Below are positions 25,401 through 37,092 of a stretch of DNA of 64,000 nt, piece by piece. The position numbers and the translations under genes were made by a program. The notes under the pieces were generated by a model, which saw only the letters and a program-made list of their open reading frames with translations, ran no database searches and was not told the DNA's origin. The number at the start of each line of letters is the position of its first letter. The stretch's first letter is position 1. The stretch comes from Neospora caninum Liverpool (taxonomy: Eukaryota > Apicomplexa > Conoidasida > Eucoccidiorida > Sarcocystidae). Location of the stretch: contig NC_018387.1 in assembly GCF_000208865.1 (NCBI RefSeq), positions 1,364,001 to 1,428,000 of the forward strand. The letters run 5' to 3'.

Positions 25401-28400
25401 CGGCCCACACCCGTCACCGTCGGAATCCCAGTCCGCACTGTATCTTCGTCTGGGCAGGTTTTTGCCGTGCTTTCCGACGCTACACAGCGGCGACGGAAGA
25501 GAGAGAACAGGAGGCGGCTCCGGAGAAGACGCGGGATGCGGCGGCCGCGGAGAGAGGTTCCCTGGTAAGCCCGGTTTGAAGAAATGACGGGGAACGCCCT
25601 CGCTATCTGATGAAGAGTCTTCGAGCCGCTCCTTTTCCTCAGCCACTCCTTTCTGTCTTCGCGTTCCTCGTTGCCCCGCTGTCTTGTTTCCTCGGTGTCC
25701 TTCTCCCTCCCGTCTGCGGCTTCTCCGCGTCCCACTTCTCCCCCGGCAGACAGTCCCCTTGCTGCGTCTCTCTTCGCCAGCGTCCTGTCTCTGCGTCCCT
25801 CGCTCTCTGCCCTCTCGCGTCGCCCTGCTCTCGTTCGTGCGCCGCGCGAGTTTTCCGGGTCCGCGATGCGAACCGCTCTGCCGGTCCGGCAAATCGTGCT
25901 CCCGCCTCCGCTTCGCCTCTTCCTTTTCTCGTTTCCCCTGGCCCTGGGTGTCTCGAGTTGTTCTATGTTGCTCTGCGCCCTGCGAAGGTGTTTCCCCCCT
26001 GCGGGTCTGAAACTGACGTATCCTGGGCGTCGCCGAAGGTAGGGTGAACAAGCCTGCGTCGAGTGCCTCTTGTTCCAGTCTGAACTGATCAGACAGATCC
26101 CTGTCTCCCAGGATTCGTATTACGGCACGCGAGTCGTCCGAAAGAGACCGGAAACGCTCAAAGACCAGCCGCAAGAGGCGGAAGTGACGGGGAATGTGTC
26201 CCCTTCTGATACACGAGATCGCGCTGGAAGCCAAGAGACCCAGGATCGTCGCGAACCCCGTGGCTTCGCTCACGCGTAGTCTCGCCTCGTCTCGCCAGCA
26301 AGCTCGACCGGACCGAACGGAAGGGGGCAACGACACCGTCTCTGGAACCAAAGGCCCACGCCCCAGCCGACTCCCGACTGCCGCACAAAGAGACGGAAAC
26401 CTTGCTGGTTCACGGGGCTTGGGAACGGAGGCTGCGACCAAGTCTGGTTCGACTTCACAAGCGAACACGGGTGCAGACGAAGAAAGCAGGTCGAAATCCG
26501 CTGCGCCTGCAGTCCCGATATTCCCGCTAGCACTGTTCAGCACTCGACTTCGCAGAGCTGTGCCCCAGATCCGAGCGAAGACCCCGTCCTCTGCGCCCGA
26601 ATGCGCAACCGGACTCTGATGAGGCTCGGACCCTCCGTTTCCGGCACACAACGGGGACACGTGCGGAGATCTCTCAAGACTTCTCGCCCCCAGGACCGGC
26701 ACCGGAGTCTGACAGCTGCCGAGCGGCGCAGCCCCCAACACGCCGGATGGTACAGAGGGAGACGCACCTCTGACCCCTGTCACTGTCGACTGATTCGTGG
26801 CCCGAAAGGGAGGAAAGGAAATCGCGCCGACCCCCGGTAGTTCAAATGAACAGGGGTGGCTTACTGGTTGCGGTCCGAAGACGAAGGGTACCCGGTGAGG
26901 CGCGACGGTTGCGCTGTCGACAGCCGGAAACGGTGGACTCGGCGCCACAGCCAGATTCAATCCAGAACTCGGGTTGCAGGGGAATAAGGCGCGTGCCGCC
27001 CCGAAGCTCTCGAAGGGATGCGCCGCTGTGGCGAAAGGAGTTTGCAGCTCCTTCGCCGCCAAAAGAGAGGACACACCCGAAAGAGACGGGCCTCGCGGCA
27101 CCGGTGCGCCCGGACCCGCGCTGCCGGCGGCGGGAGGCCCAACGAGAATCGAAGAACGGCTCCTCCAGGAATGAGGGACGTTCGAATAACTCGCGGGTGC
27201 TCTGGGCGTCGAGACGCCCGAATGACGTCGCACCGTTCGTGGACGCGCGCCAGAGGATGTCCCTTCGCCCTGCGCCTCCGAGGCCGGGAAGCCGCGAGCC
27301 GCAGTCCCTTCGTGGGCGGCAGGGAACACCAGATCTCGGACAGGGACGGGGGAAGCGCGGACACGGAGCCCCGCGGACCCTGGGCGCCCTGCGGGAGTTT
27401 GCAGATGCGGCGCCGAACGTAAAGAAACGCTAGAGAGAGGACGCGGCGTGAGCCACGCCGGGTACGGGGAAACGGAGCCCGAGGATCCCCAAAAGGCAGA
27501 GGAGTCGGCACCTACAGACAAGGACGGGGGACAACTAGTCGGGGCAATGTATGCACCACGGCTAGGAAAGGCCGACGGAATGGGGACCGACGACGAACGA
27601 ACCGCACTCAATGACGCGGGAACTGGTACGAAAAACGCAGAGAGATCCTCAGGCGATGAAAGGAGAGTCCTGTCGAGCGGAGCTCTGGGGGGCAACCGGC
27701 ACGTAGGCACTGCTGTGAACACTGCGGGAGAAATGACGTACGGCCCTCTAGCAAAAGAAGAAACGCCTGCGGGTGCGTCACCCGGCGGACTGCCTAGCGC
27801 CGGGCAAAATCTGCCAGAGGTGGAATTACCCGCTGGCTGGGAAAAAGAACGCCGAGAAACGGGGTCGTGCCGTGCCGCTGGAATTCCGGAAACGCTTCGA
27901 CACAGCCACTCAAACGATGACTTAGTCCGTAAATGGGCGAGTTCTGCGGCGCGAAATGCTATATCTGCCAGCTCCCGAGTCGTGAACCTGCTCAGCTCTC
28001 CGGAGATAAACTGGCCAGCGCCGCTCATATCACGCTCTCGCAGTCTCGCCGTGAGGAAGTCTGAAGAAGGAAGGGCCGAGGGAATCCATTCAGAATGCAA
28101 CACTCGTGAGGAAGGAGGGGGGGGGCCGCAAAACCCAGCCGCGGCGGGACGCGGAACAACAGAATTTGACACGGGAGGGACTGGAGGGGCCGCAAACCGC
28201 GAAGCTGTGAACGCAGATGTATGGACACCCGCAGACGACGGCGTCGAGGCAGCGCCCGAGTGCGAGCTTGAGATGCAGATACCTGCATCCGCCGGCGGAA
28301 TGACCGTCGGTGTTGTTTCCTCCCAATTCGTGAACTCCTCCCTTCGATCCTCTACACGGTTATTGCGTCCCGCGCCACGTGCGTCTGATTTTCCACAAAG

Positions 28401-29165
28401 CAAAGTTTCCTCCTGAGCTCCTCGTTCCTGCGCTTGTCCTTCACTCTGTCCTTCCCAAGTGTATGTTTCGCCACGACCACTTGGCACAGTTCCTACTCCG
28501 CGCTGCTGACTGGAGGACCCCTCGACTCCGTTCTGGTTTCCCGCTGGGTGTGCATCCCGATCTCGGGTACTCCCAGGTTCCCCTTCGAGAGTGCTCTGCG
28601 CGTTTTCCTGGTGTACTGGCACCTGACTCGACCGCCGGCGGCGACCCGCAGATCCGCAGTGTTCCGCACTCGCGGAGGCGTCTAGTCGGAAAAAATCCCC
28701 TTCACTGGGTTCGACGTCGACGTGCTGCTTGGTTCGCTCGGGAGCTTCGATCTCCCGCGCGCGGCATCCCGCTCCCGAGTCCTGCGCATGCGTTAGAGTG
28801 ACTTTCGGTTTCTTCGAATGGCCGGAGTCATCATTCCTCTCTAGACGCTGTTTCACCGGACGAAAGTCTGCTTCCTGCTGTGTTGCGATGAAGACTTGGC
28901 TGAGAGACGGTGGAAACGATGGAGGCTGCTTCTCGACAGAAATCCTTCCCTCTGCTCCGGGGGAGTCAGTCGCCCTCGCGAGGACAAGTTCGAGGTGCGC
29001 ACTGGGTCGGGGGGGAGGAAGAGAGGAAGTCCAAGGCTGGTCTCTTCGCTGCTCTCTCGCGGGCCAGGGAGCCGACGAGGCAACGAGGGCCGGAGGAGCA
29101 GAAGACCATAAGGCTGGTGGCTGGTATCGACTCGGGACGGAACCGGTGTCGTTTTTTTCCTCCAT
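19408..29165 (-). CDS. Giant low-complexity protein, function unknown (2 exons)
   Basis: Exon 1 runs 29165-20574 and exon 2 runs 20166-19408 (TAA). The splice is DYQ|VREVTE in phase 0, with donor CAG|gtagga and acceptor tgtacag. Length is about 3,116 residues. The frame stays open upstream to 29288 but offers only TTG there, so the first ATG (29165, MEEKNDTG) is taken as the start. Most of the chain is rich in Ser, Pro, Gly, Ala and Arg. More ordered islands are: a helical block near residues 390-425 (FTTRELADIAFRAAELAHLR); a helical block near 970-1040 (ATILGLLASSAISCIRRGHI); residues about 2330-2450 with FPKEWLGRNGRL, ITLRIDHPFPAFISC and a CxCxxCxxC cluster; and about 2760-2875, which is dense in Trp and aromatics (YLLLWRYGER, KWYVVTPMFIRTKWFGRCFE). 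Exon 2 ends in a basic Arg/Glu tail. The layout suits a nuclear or regulatory scaffold, but no domain was recognised. Confidence 0.85.
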
Positions 29166-32100
29166 TGAAGACGATGCCGGACGCACCACAAGGAAGAGAG
29201 AGATCACCGGGCCCCCCAGACGCAGGCCCTCACGAGAAAATGGAGGAAAAACAGCCTTCACGCCCACTGCCGGGGATCCACTGTACAAATCCTGTACAGT
29301 CCTGTGCTCGCTCTCTCTCCTACAGAGGCGCCAAAGAAGGGGCGAAAACCGGCAAGAAGTCCCCTGCAGCCACCCGTGTTCGCGCAGAGTTAAGCGACGC
29401 TAACAAAAGCCGAAGACAACGCACTCAACGTATGCACGAAAACGACGGTTTCCCCGCCCTCTGAAGATGCTGTGGCTCCAAATTAAATACGGTCGCAAGG
29501 AACCGCTCGGCGTTTCCCTGACAAAGAAGGGAAATCCCCACGGTCGAGGAAAAGTCGCCGGAGGCAAGTGCTCCTCAACTAGAGGGAGAACAAAACCGAG
29601 AAATCGCGTTGCCCTGTAGGCCAACCCTACTCCAGAACATGAAGGAACAGGCGACTGTTCGCCGCACGCGAAGAAACAGAAGCAAAGAAAGATACGACTC
29701 CAGGCCAAACTCACACCGCAGACGAACCAAACGCACACCACAGAGTTCTTTTACGATACGGTTTAAGAAGTGAATGCGAACTTTAACGGAGGCAGTGTTT
29801 TGAACGGAAACTTTACTAGTCCTGCAAGTTCATGAAACCACGCCGCGTCGCGGTGCGTTAGGTGAGGCGCCAACGCTTTTCAACCGCCCCGCACCAAAAA
29901 GTCTGCGTTAAAATACAAGTGAGGGGTCCTCGATACCGACTGCCGTCCAAGAAACATGAAACCTGGCCTGCATTGACTGCTACCTCTCACACCAGACGCA
30001 TGTCCACACAGTTAACGAAAGCACAAACGCCCCCGCTTCCTGGGCGGGGGAGCTTTATCCGGTCCGAGCGTACTAACTGGTACTGCTAGGAATAACACGC
30101 AAACGTTACTCCACGTGTGCGTTGCAAGAACACTTGGATTGTGGAAAACGGAGAAAGCAGACGCCCACAGGACCACCCGACACGTAGCAGGATAAGGAAC
30201 TCAAACGGCGTACACGACTGCAAGCGCCCGAAGGCGTGTGGGTCACTGAGAGTGTACAGACCCCGGACCTTCCTCAGGATAAACAGCTTTCCTCTGGTTC
30301 GGTGGAAGTAGCCGAAAAAAGATCGGACCTCCTGCTGGTCAAAAAGATCGCTTTGCTAAATTCCCAAACACACAGAGTGAGGGAGGGGAACACGAGAGAC
30401 GCCCGTTGGCAACCAAAAGTGAGGGAAGTTTGCAACACAAATGCGGCAACTTTGAGTTCAAAGGACACAGTGTGGCACGCAAGAGACACGGTCCAAAAGA
30501 AAGTGGAGTCAGATTTTTTGACGTGGTTCCAAACACGCCCTGCGGCAGCGGAAAAAACGGAACAGAAAGAGAGGACGGCCGGATGGAGACAGTCTGGCCT
30601 CCGTCGGTTAGTGGTGTAAAAGGCCACGTCCACAGAAGAACCGAAAATGAAGTTTTTCGAGCGGTTCCCTGCTTATCAAAAAAATGATTGGAAGCAAGAA
30701 CCGTGTTTCCTTCCCCCTCGTTACTTCTCTCGTCCCGATAACCAAGTCGCCTACTACTAGGTATACACCGAAGATCTGTGATCGCTGTTCTTCCCGCCGA
30801 GCAGAAAGAACGTGGTTTTCGATCGGAAAGGCTGCCACAGAGAAAACCGAAGGGAAGAGAGACGTGGAGGCACCAAAAGGAAAGAAAAAGAGGAAGAAAC
30901 AGGGGCGCGACAAACCACAGCTCGGAAATATTCCACCGGCAGAGCTGCGCCCGTTACCTTTGGACCCCGAAATACCACGCGGAACAGAGTGTTCCCGAGA
31001 GACGCGAGGACAGGAAGGACGGATGTGTGGTTGGGGAAAGAGAGGAGTGAAGGGAGATACGGGACGGAAAACCACCCGTCTCCCTTGGATTCAAAATAAA
31101 AAGCAGTGCTGGTCAATGAACCAGACACCGCGCAGGCGTCACAGCGCAGCGAGCAAGAAACTCTGAGAACACAGCCTCCCCCTCTCTCCCTCTGGTCGCG
31201 ACTAGCATGGTTTATCTCGCCAGCACTGTATATATGGCCCGGCCTCGCGTTTCAGCCGCCGACAAAAACGCCTCCGTTGCGCTCGCCCTACTATATACAC
31301 TGTGCAGCCAGCACTCGTTTTTTTCGTGGTTCGTTGTGCGAAAAAACGAATGGCGGGTATGTGAGTCCTCGAGAGAAAAACGTCGCCCGCAGGTCCCTCA
31401 CACTCATGTCTCGGCCTGAACCTCTATATTTCATGCACCGTCCCTCTCTCGCCTCCTCTTCCCGCGATAACTTATCGCTGAAAAGCTGAAAACACAAGCT
31501 TCCTCGCCCAAAAAGCCCCAAAAAGGGTGAAAAAAGTTGACCCACCTCTCGAAGGCAACCAACCGCCACACGAAACTTTTGCCACTGGTATACGCTACTT
31601 GAGTCGCGCACGGCTCGATCTCGCTCGCCTTTTTCTAGTGGGCCGGCAAGGGCCTGAAATGCTACGGCACGCTGCCTGTCGTGGAAAGTCGAAAAACAAG
31701 AGTTGCAAAAGGAAGTGAATAAATGGGCAATACCGATGAAGTTCGGCCCCAGATAGGTGAATGGAGCCAAATGCGCAGCACAAAGATGGGGCAAAAGAAA
31801 CGGCCGTGGCTTTTCTCCCCACATATACCCGGCTTAGCAGTTGTCCCGATGGAAAAATTGGACAAAACGGAGGGGATAAAGGGAAAAGAACTTCCGCTCA
31901 GAGAGGAAAAACGAGCCAGCCAGTCAGGAAATGAAAAGAATGAGGAGAAAAGGCTCGCCAATTTGTCTTTTTATTGGCCCCTCTACTCAGAGGTAACTTA
32001 CACCATCGCTCAACGCCTCCGCAACCCCATTACTCGGTGACCTACGACCTCCTCGGTCATGCCGGTTACCCAACAGGTGTTTTTAAAAGGGAGAAGCGAG

Positions 32101-34438
32101 TATCAGTTGAGTGCTTACCCTATCGGTTCACTCTCCGTAGTGCACAATTCACACCTTCCCACGGAACGGAAGAACGAGTTCCTCAAGCAAGCAGGGTACT
32201 ATCAGGAACAGTGAAAGGCGTCTCGGTTGGGGGCGTGCGGAGCCAACTGCAGAGATAGCCCCGCCTCTCTGCCAGTTTATCGTCACGGACGGAAGAGATC
32301 AGAGCGACCAGTCCCCCATCCCCCGCTCCACCTACGGGTCTGAGCACCTCACCGTTATCACCACGAAGGTATCGCCCAATCTTCCCTCAGTCGCCCACGC
32401 GGTGTTGACTTCGCCCGGTCGATCGCTGCGATGAATTCACCCACTTTTTCTTCCATTACGGCCCATTTTGGGACTTCGCACTTTGAGAAGAGTGTGCTGG
32501 CATGGGAGATACACTGCGTAGATCTGCTGGATTTCGGCCGAGCGTCCGTAAAACTCGCTCGCAGTTTCGGAAAGCAGGACGGACCCTCTGGTACTGCGCG
32601 GAAACTGACTCGTCTTCGCGGGGTGTCTTTCAACAGGGCGACAAACATTCCGCTCTGACCGTCCCGTAGGGGGTGAAGGGGGATTGTGGCAGGAACTGAC
32701 GGGTCCAGGGTCGGGACGTCAACGGGGGATTATCGGGTACGCCTCGTAACTATGCGATATCTTACAATTGACCCCACAGCTTGAACTCTGGAGTTTAGTG
32801 GCATGTACCTCCGGCCAATTAAGCGTGTGAGGTCGGGGCGGTCCTGTGTGCGTCGCAAGGGCGGTGAAACGGGCCTTCGCTATCAGGAGCCACACCCTAG
32901 TCGCGCGTTTTCGTCTCGGATGGAAGAAGCCGTGACCTAGCGTGTGTTGTCCGCGAAAGAGCACCGCGGGGTTGGCGCTGAGACTTTCTCGTCTCTTTTT
33001 GGGATCTACGTCTCGGCATTGGATCCAACTGTATGGTAGGAGATACGCCTCCCCCGTCCTCTGTCATAAAGAGCATACTCGATCTCTCCAAGTTTCGCCT
33101 CGCACTTTCGTCTGCAGCAGCGACTTACCTCCTTCCCTTCTCTCTCTGACCCCCGTTTCGAACGCATATCCCGGTAGGTGAGCAGGTTGACTGAATGCGT
33201 ACGGCTGACACATGTAAGATGCGCTTCAATAGGACAAGGCGCGCTCCCGTAACAGGCTTCGTCTCACCGTTGAACCTCCCGGGGTCACCGCCAAACGTGC
33301 TAGAGAGAAACGACAAGCACACGTTTGCAGTGCCACGTTGCTCTGATCCAGAGCTCTGCCTTGGGAATGGCAAGTAACCCGCAGTTCAACCCTGTATTAT
33401 TTAACTCAGTTAACTAGTGTTAGGTATAATATTCTGTACGAACCGATCTCAAATCGTCATCTCCCCGTACGTCACGAGCAATGTGTTTAAGACTAGTTTA
33501 CATGCGCTCATTTGAAGATGTAGTTTTTTTGGAAGCTGGAAGACGGAATCCAGCAAGGTTTAACAACAGATAGAAATTTGGCGGCACGTTAGCCTTTTCT
33601 TTGCGCAGAGTCCACCATTTGTGTTACCTGTAGTGTCACGCCGGGAGCGAAGGGAAGGAAGCGAATTTTGAAGGCGCCAGGAGTTTGTGTCCTGGGCGAC
33701 CATGTGGGTTGCGTCGCTTGGCAATGTTTGAACAGTCCCTCTAGAAGGGCCACGGTTAGCTGGGCCTGCGACTCACGACAAGAAAGTGGGTAACCAAGCT
33801 GAGGTTTCGTCCGCGCCCTGGGGATGAGGATTAATCTCGTCGGAAAAAAAGCTTCTCATCGAGTAACACTTCCCTGCCGGTGCGGAGGGCCTTCCTAGTT
33901 AAAGTGACAGCGTCGTCATGAATATCCGCCGGCGCTGCAGTGAACTAAACTTGCCAGTATAGGCTCAATATGTTCTATGGTGTAGGCACTACATTGTCGA
34001 TGGTAGCTGCATGATGGTTGCTATCTCACGAGACTTCTTCATGAGGCGTCCGCCTTGCGTTGAGCTACGCCGATCGTCTACACGTATATCACGTTTGAGC
34101 TACGTGAGAATCCAGGGACACTCTAGTGATAAACTAGTTGACAAGCTCCGCAGCGCCCTCCCCAATTTTCTGGAAAAGGCAATGCTCTACAGCACACTGA
34201 TTTTGAAACAGCAGTGAAAGAGCGAAGCAAACGTCGGATTCTACAACTAGGTAACCCGGGCCTTCTGCTCAGATGTGTATGTGCATGGAAGGCCCGCAGG
34301 CATGCGAACCGTTCGTCAGACTCAAGTTTCGTTTCAGAACCTCAGCTACTATCCATTTAATTCGGAAACGTGTCTCCCTTGCATACACATATTCGCTTCC
34401 CTGTCCACACGATGCTGCTGGACTGTCCCCATCCCCCG

Positions 34439-34454
34439 CCCCCCCCCCCCCCCC
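34439..34454. repeat. Homopolymer C tract
   Basis: Sixteen consecutive C follow a C-rich lead. The tract is slippage-prone, so its length may be unreliable in the assembly. Confidence 0.9.
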
Positions 34455-34627
34455 GGATCCCGATGAGGGTCGAGGCAAGCGTGTCATTCTTAAACACATG
34501 CTCTGAAAAAGACAAACCCTGCTGTTGGCAAAACGCACTGTTTACGCAGCCAACAACAGCCTCCAACACTTCCCTCCTGTATTCCATGCATATGTGCATA
34601 CACATATACCTGTCTCTATGTCCACGC

Positions 34628-34651
34628 ATATATATATATATATATATATAT
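34628..34651. repeat. (TA)n microsatellite
   Basis: A TA run lies about 200 bases beyond the stop of the - strand kinase-like gene. Confidence 0.9.
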
Positions 34652-34860
34652 TGAGAGATAAGAGATACACATATACGCATACACGTACATGTATATGTGT
34701 GTTTCTGTCTGCGTGCAGGCGCAAAGAGCATACGTATAAAAGTGAGTACGCACCATAAACGACACCGATTGCAAAAAAAACTAGGATGCGCGACTTTAGA
34801 AAAAGCCGTACCCTGTAGGAGGGGGGAGTAGCGGCCTTCATTCCCGACGTTCTGCATTCG

Positions 34861-37092
34861 TTATACATGAATGCCCAGAGATACGAAAACGCTGCGCATG
34901 AACTCGAGACTACCGTGGAGGTCCCTATTGAGGACCGTATACGACCCTCCCTGACCCCAACTGCGAGGACAATCCAAATCTACGAGGTCGTCTCTCTCAT
35001 CACCGATGTACGCTTTATCCACAGTTGTCACATTATTTGCTTCCGAAGCGAAACGTTTGCAAACAGCTTCAATCGCCTGCTGTTCTGATCCAGCTGGAGG
35101 TAATCCAGCCGCTGAACTTTGTGCTGCGAGGCACAGGTAAATCTGCAAACACCGAATGTTACACAAATTCCTTACGTATTTGTTCTCCTTCGCCGTCAAG
35201 CTGTCCCCACGATCGCCAGAACGGTTCCGTCGTGAACCGGTGTTGACTGTCTGCTCCCCCGTCGGCTCCGTTCGACCACCTTTTTCTTTGTCACAGACGG
35301 TGGACAGTACCCCTGTTTCCTCAGCAGCGGATTCTCCATGTCCGACGCCTCTCCCTATAGATGGTTCGTTTCCCCCTTTTCCCCCTTTAGTTTCTGCAGC
35401 CATGTCACAAGAAGGGCGGGCGTCCGCGCTATGTGAGGGCTGTGATGCTGGCATGGGATCTGGCTGATACGGCTTTTCACTGCCTGTCGGACGAACGCCT
35501 GCCTGACAACCATCGTCTTTCCTGTGCCGCAGACGTGCCGCGTGCTCCTCTTTCGAGTGTACGTACATCGCAAATGAGAGGCACCGTCTACCGTATCGGT
35601 TTTGTAGGCGCCTCACGAACCCTGGAGTAAGGTGGACCCCCTCAACAACGACAAGCTTGAGTGGCGATGCATTCGCGTCACTATTTCCCTTCGAATCTTC
35701 CCCTCCACGTACGGATTGGTTGCCTTCGTCGCTTGCCGCAGAACGCTTCCTTGTTCCCCTTCTCCCTCGCATGAGTCCGTCTATCGTTGGACCGAGGATT
35801 GTCTGTTGCAGAAGGATAGACTGCTGGAGCAGCCCCGCTACTGCGGAACACGGATACGGCTCTTGACACGACGGGCACCGCTCTGGAAACCACGCACGGA
35901 ACGGTCGTAAATTTTCCTCGATTTGTCTCCGTATTTTCTCTACATTTTCATGTCTGCCCTCCCCACCTGCTTTGCTGCTACGGGCAGTGCCTGGACACTC
36001 GGCTGTCTCCTGCTCCGTCTCCTCAGTGTCTCCGCTTGAGGCGTCGGAACTTTTCGCACCACGACACCTGCTGTCTCCTTCCTTCGCAGAATATTGCCCC
36101 TCTCTTAGACTCGCCAACTGTTGCTGCACAACAGCTTGAAGCTCGTAGGTGCTGTGAAAAAGAAGGGCACTCCGCGACTCGCTGAGGGCTCGTATAATTT
36201 TCCTCGTGTGGTCAGAAGACACAACCACGCAGCCGTCCTCCAACCCGATGTCGCTGGGAGCGGAGCATCCGTCAGCGGAGGCGTCTTCCGAAGGACAAAC
36301 CTCATCTTTGCAACGCTGTTCACCTGGCAAAGAAGCAGCACTACGACGCCTGAACTTCTTCATCAAAAGATGAGCAACAAGAGGCGCGAGCGTGCTCTTG
36401 CCGGTTCCCGAAGGCCCCCCCAGAAGAACCAAAAACGGCCTTTGTGTTGGCGCGTCATCACCCGCAGCTCCACACGTCAGTCCACTGCTCGAGCCTTCCC
36501 GGTCGCCGCCCTCGTCGCTGCAGGCGGAGTCGTCAACGGTGCAGTCGTTTGTTTTCAACAAGCTGTCGAGTGACTGTTCGACTCGTTCCCTTTCCCCGGA
36601 AGACGCGTTGCATATGTGTTCTGCGACGACTGGATCTTCGCGTTCATCTTCTTCCTTTCCCGTTCGAGGTCGATACCGAAGGCGAGTTGCATGGACACTG
36701 GCGGTTGCCGCCACAATCGCCTCGCCGAGAAGCCTTCCGATCGGCTCCGGTAGGCAGTCTGTCGCTTCCGCCCCCGAGCTGCTTCCCAAAGACGGAGCCG
36801 CCGCTCTGCTCGAGGAAGAAAGAGGCGAACGAATACGATCCGCTGGTGTCTGCCCTTCGTGGTGTTCATTCGAAAAACACCACGGATAGAACGGACGCAA
36901 AGTAGGGTAGACGAGAGAAGACGTCACTATCCCATCTTCCCGGTGGACAGAGATCTTCGGGATGCGGGCTTGACAGCAACGGACTTGGTCGATCTCCCTC
37001 GTAACGGCGGCAATAGATGCGAAGGCATTTGAGTTCTGCCCTTCTCCACCTGTCGCCGTCGGAGACTTGGGTTGCACTGGAGAATCTGCCAT
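34861..37092 (-). CDS. P-loop kinase-like protein, 2-phosphoglycerate kinase / LPA1 type
   Basis: A single open exon codes 743 residues from ATG 37092. The frame stays open upstream to 37395 without another ATG, so an extra 5' coding exon cannot be excluded. In order it has: a Walker A loop (LLGGPSGTGKST, residues about 223-234); VVVSSDHTRKIIR (about 289-301), matching the stretch after the Walker A loop in 2-phosphoglycerate kinases; VVVEGVHLTPGF (about 481-492), the family's EGVHLxPG signature; and, near the C-end, NIRCLQIYL. This order is typical of archaeal 2-phosphoglycerate kinases and the plant LPA1 relatives linked to inositol-phosphate (phytate) metabolism. Long Ser/Glu-rich inserts separate the motifs, as is common in coccidian proteins, and one insert carries CPSCQEPYPC. 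The substrate is not shown by sequence. A lack of introns is unusual beside its neighbours. Confidence 0.8.
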   Translation of the reverse strand: MADSPVQPKSPTATGGEGQNSNAFASIAAVTREIDQVRCCQARIPKISVHREDGIVTSSLVYPTLRPFYPWCFSNEHHEGQTPADRIRSPLSSSSRAAAPSLGSSSGAEATDCLPEPIGRLLGEAIVAATASVHATRLRYRPRTGKEEDEREDPVVAEHICNASSGERERVEQSLDSLLKTNDCTVDDSACSDEGGDREGSSSGLTCGAAGDDAPTQRPFLVLLGGPSGTGKSTLAPLVAHLLMKKFRRRSAASLPGEQRCKDEVCPSEDASADGCSAPSDIGLEDGCVVVSSDHTRKIIRALSESRSALLFHSTYELQAVVQQQLASLREGQYSAKEGDSRCRGAKSSDASSGDTEETEQETAECPGTARSSKAGGEGRHENVEKIRRQIEENLRPFRAWFPERCPSCQEPYPCSAVAGLLQQSILLQQTILGPTIDGLMRGRRGTRKRSAASDEGNQSVRGGEDSKGNSDANASPLKLVVVEGVHLTPGFVRRLQNRYGRRCLSFAMYVHSKEEHAARLRHRKDDGCQAGVRPTGSEKPYQPDPMPASQPSHSADARPSCDMAAETKGGKGGNEPSIGRGVGHGESAAEETGVLSTVCDKEKGGRTEPTGEQTVNTGSRRNRSGDRGDSLTAKENKYVRNLCNIRCLQIYLCLAAQSSAAGLPPAGSEQQAIEAVCKRFASEANNVTTVDKAYIGDERDDLVDLDCPRSWGQGGSYTVLNRDLHGSLEFMRSVFVSLGIHV

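Larger units (their letters stand above)
29166..34860. other. 5.7 kb gene-free stretch
   Basis: This lies upstream of the giant gene and downstream of the next - strand gene. It should hold the giant gene's promoter and 5' UTR (right after 29166) and the kinase-like gene's 3' UTR (just before 34861). I found no coding exon chain, tRNA or rRNA. It contains a 16-base C run (34439-34454) and a TA run (34628-34651). Confidence 0.55.

Noticed and set aside
22420..28801. Several long + strand open frames (for example 22420-23421, 23434-24435, 24641-25579, 27448-28416) opposite the giant gene
   Set aside because: They mirror the GC-rich, low-complexity - strand exon, lack splice sites and read as Arg/Pro/Ser-rich antisense.
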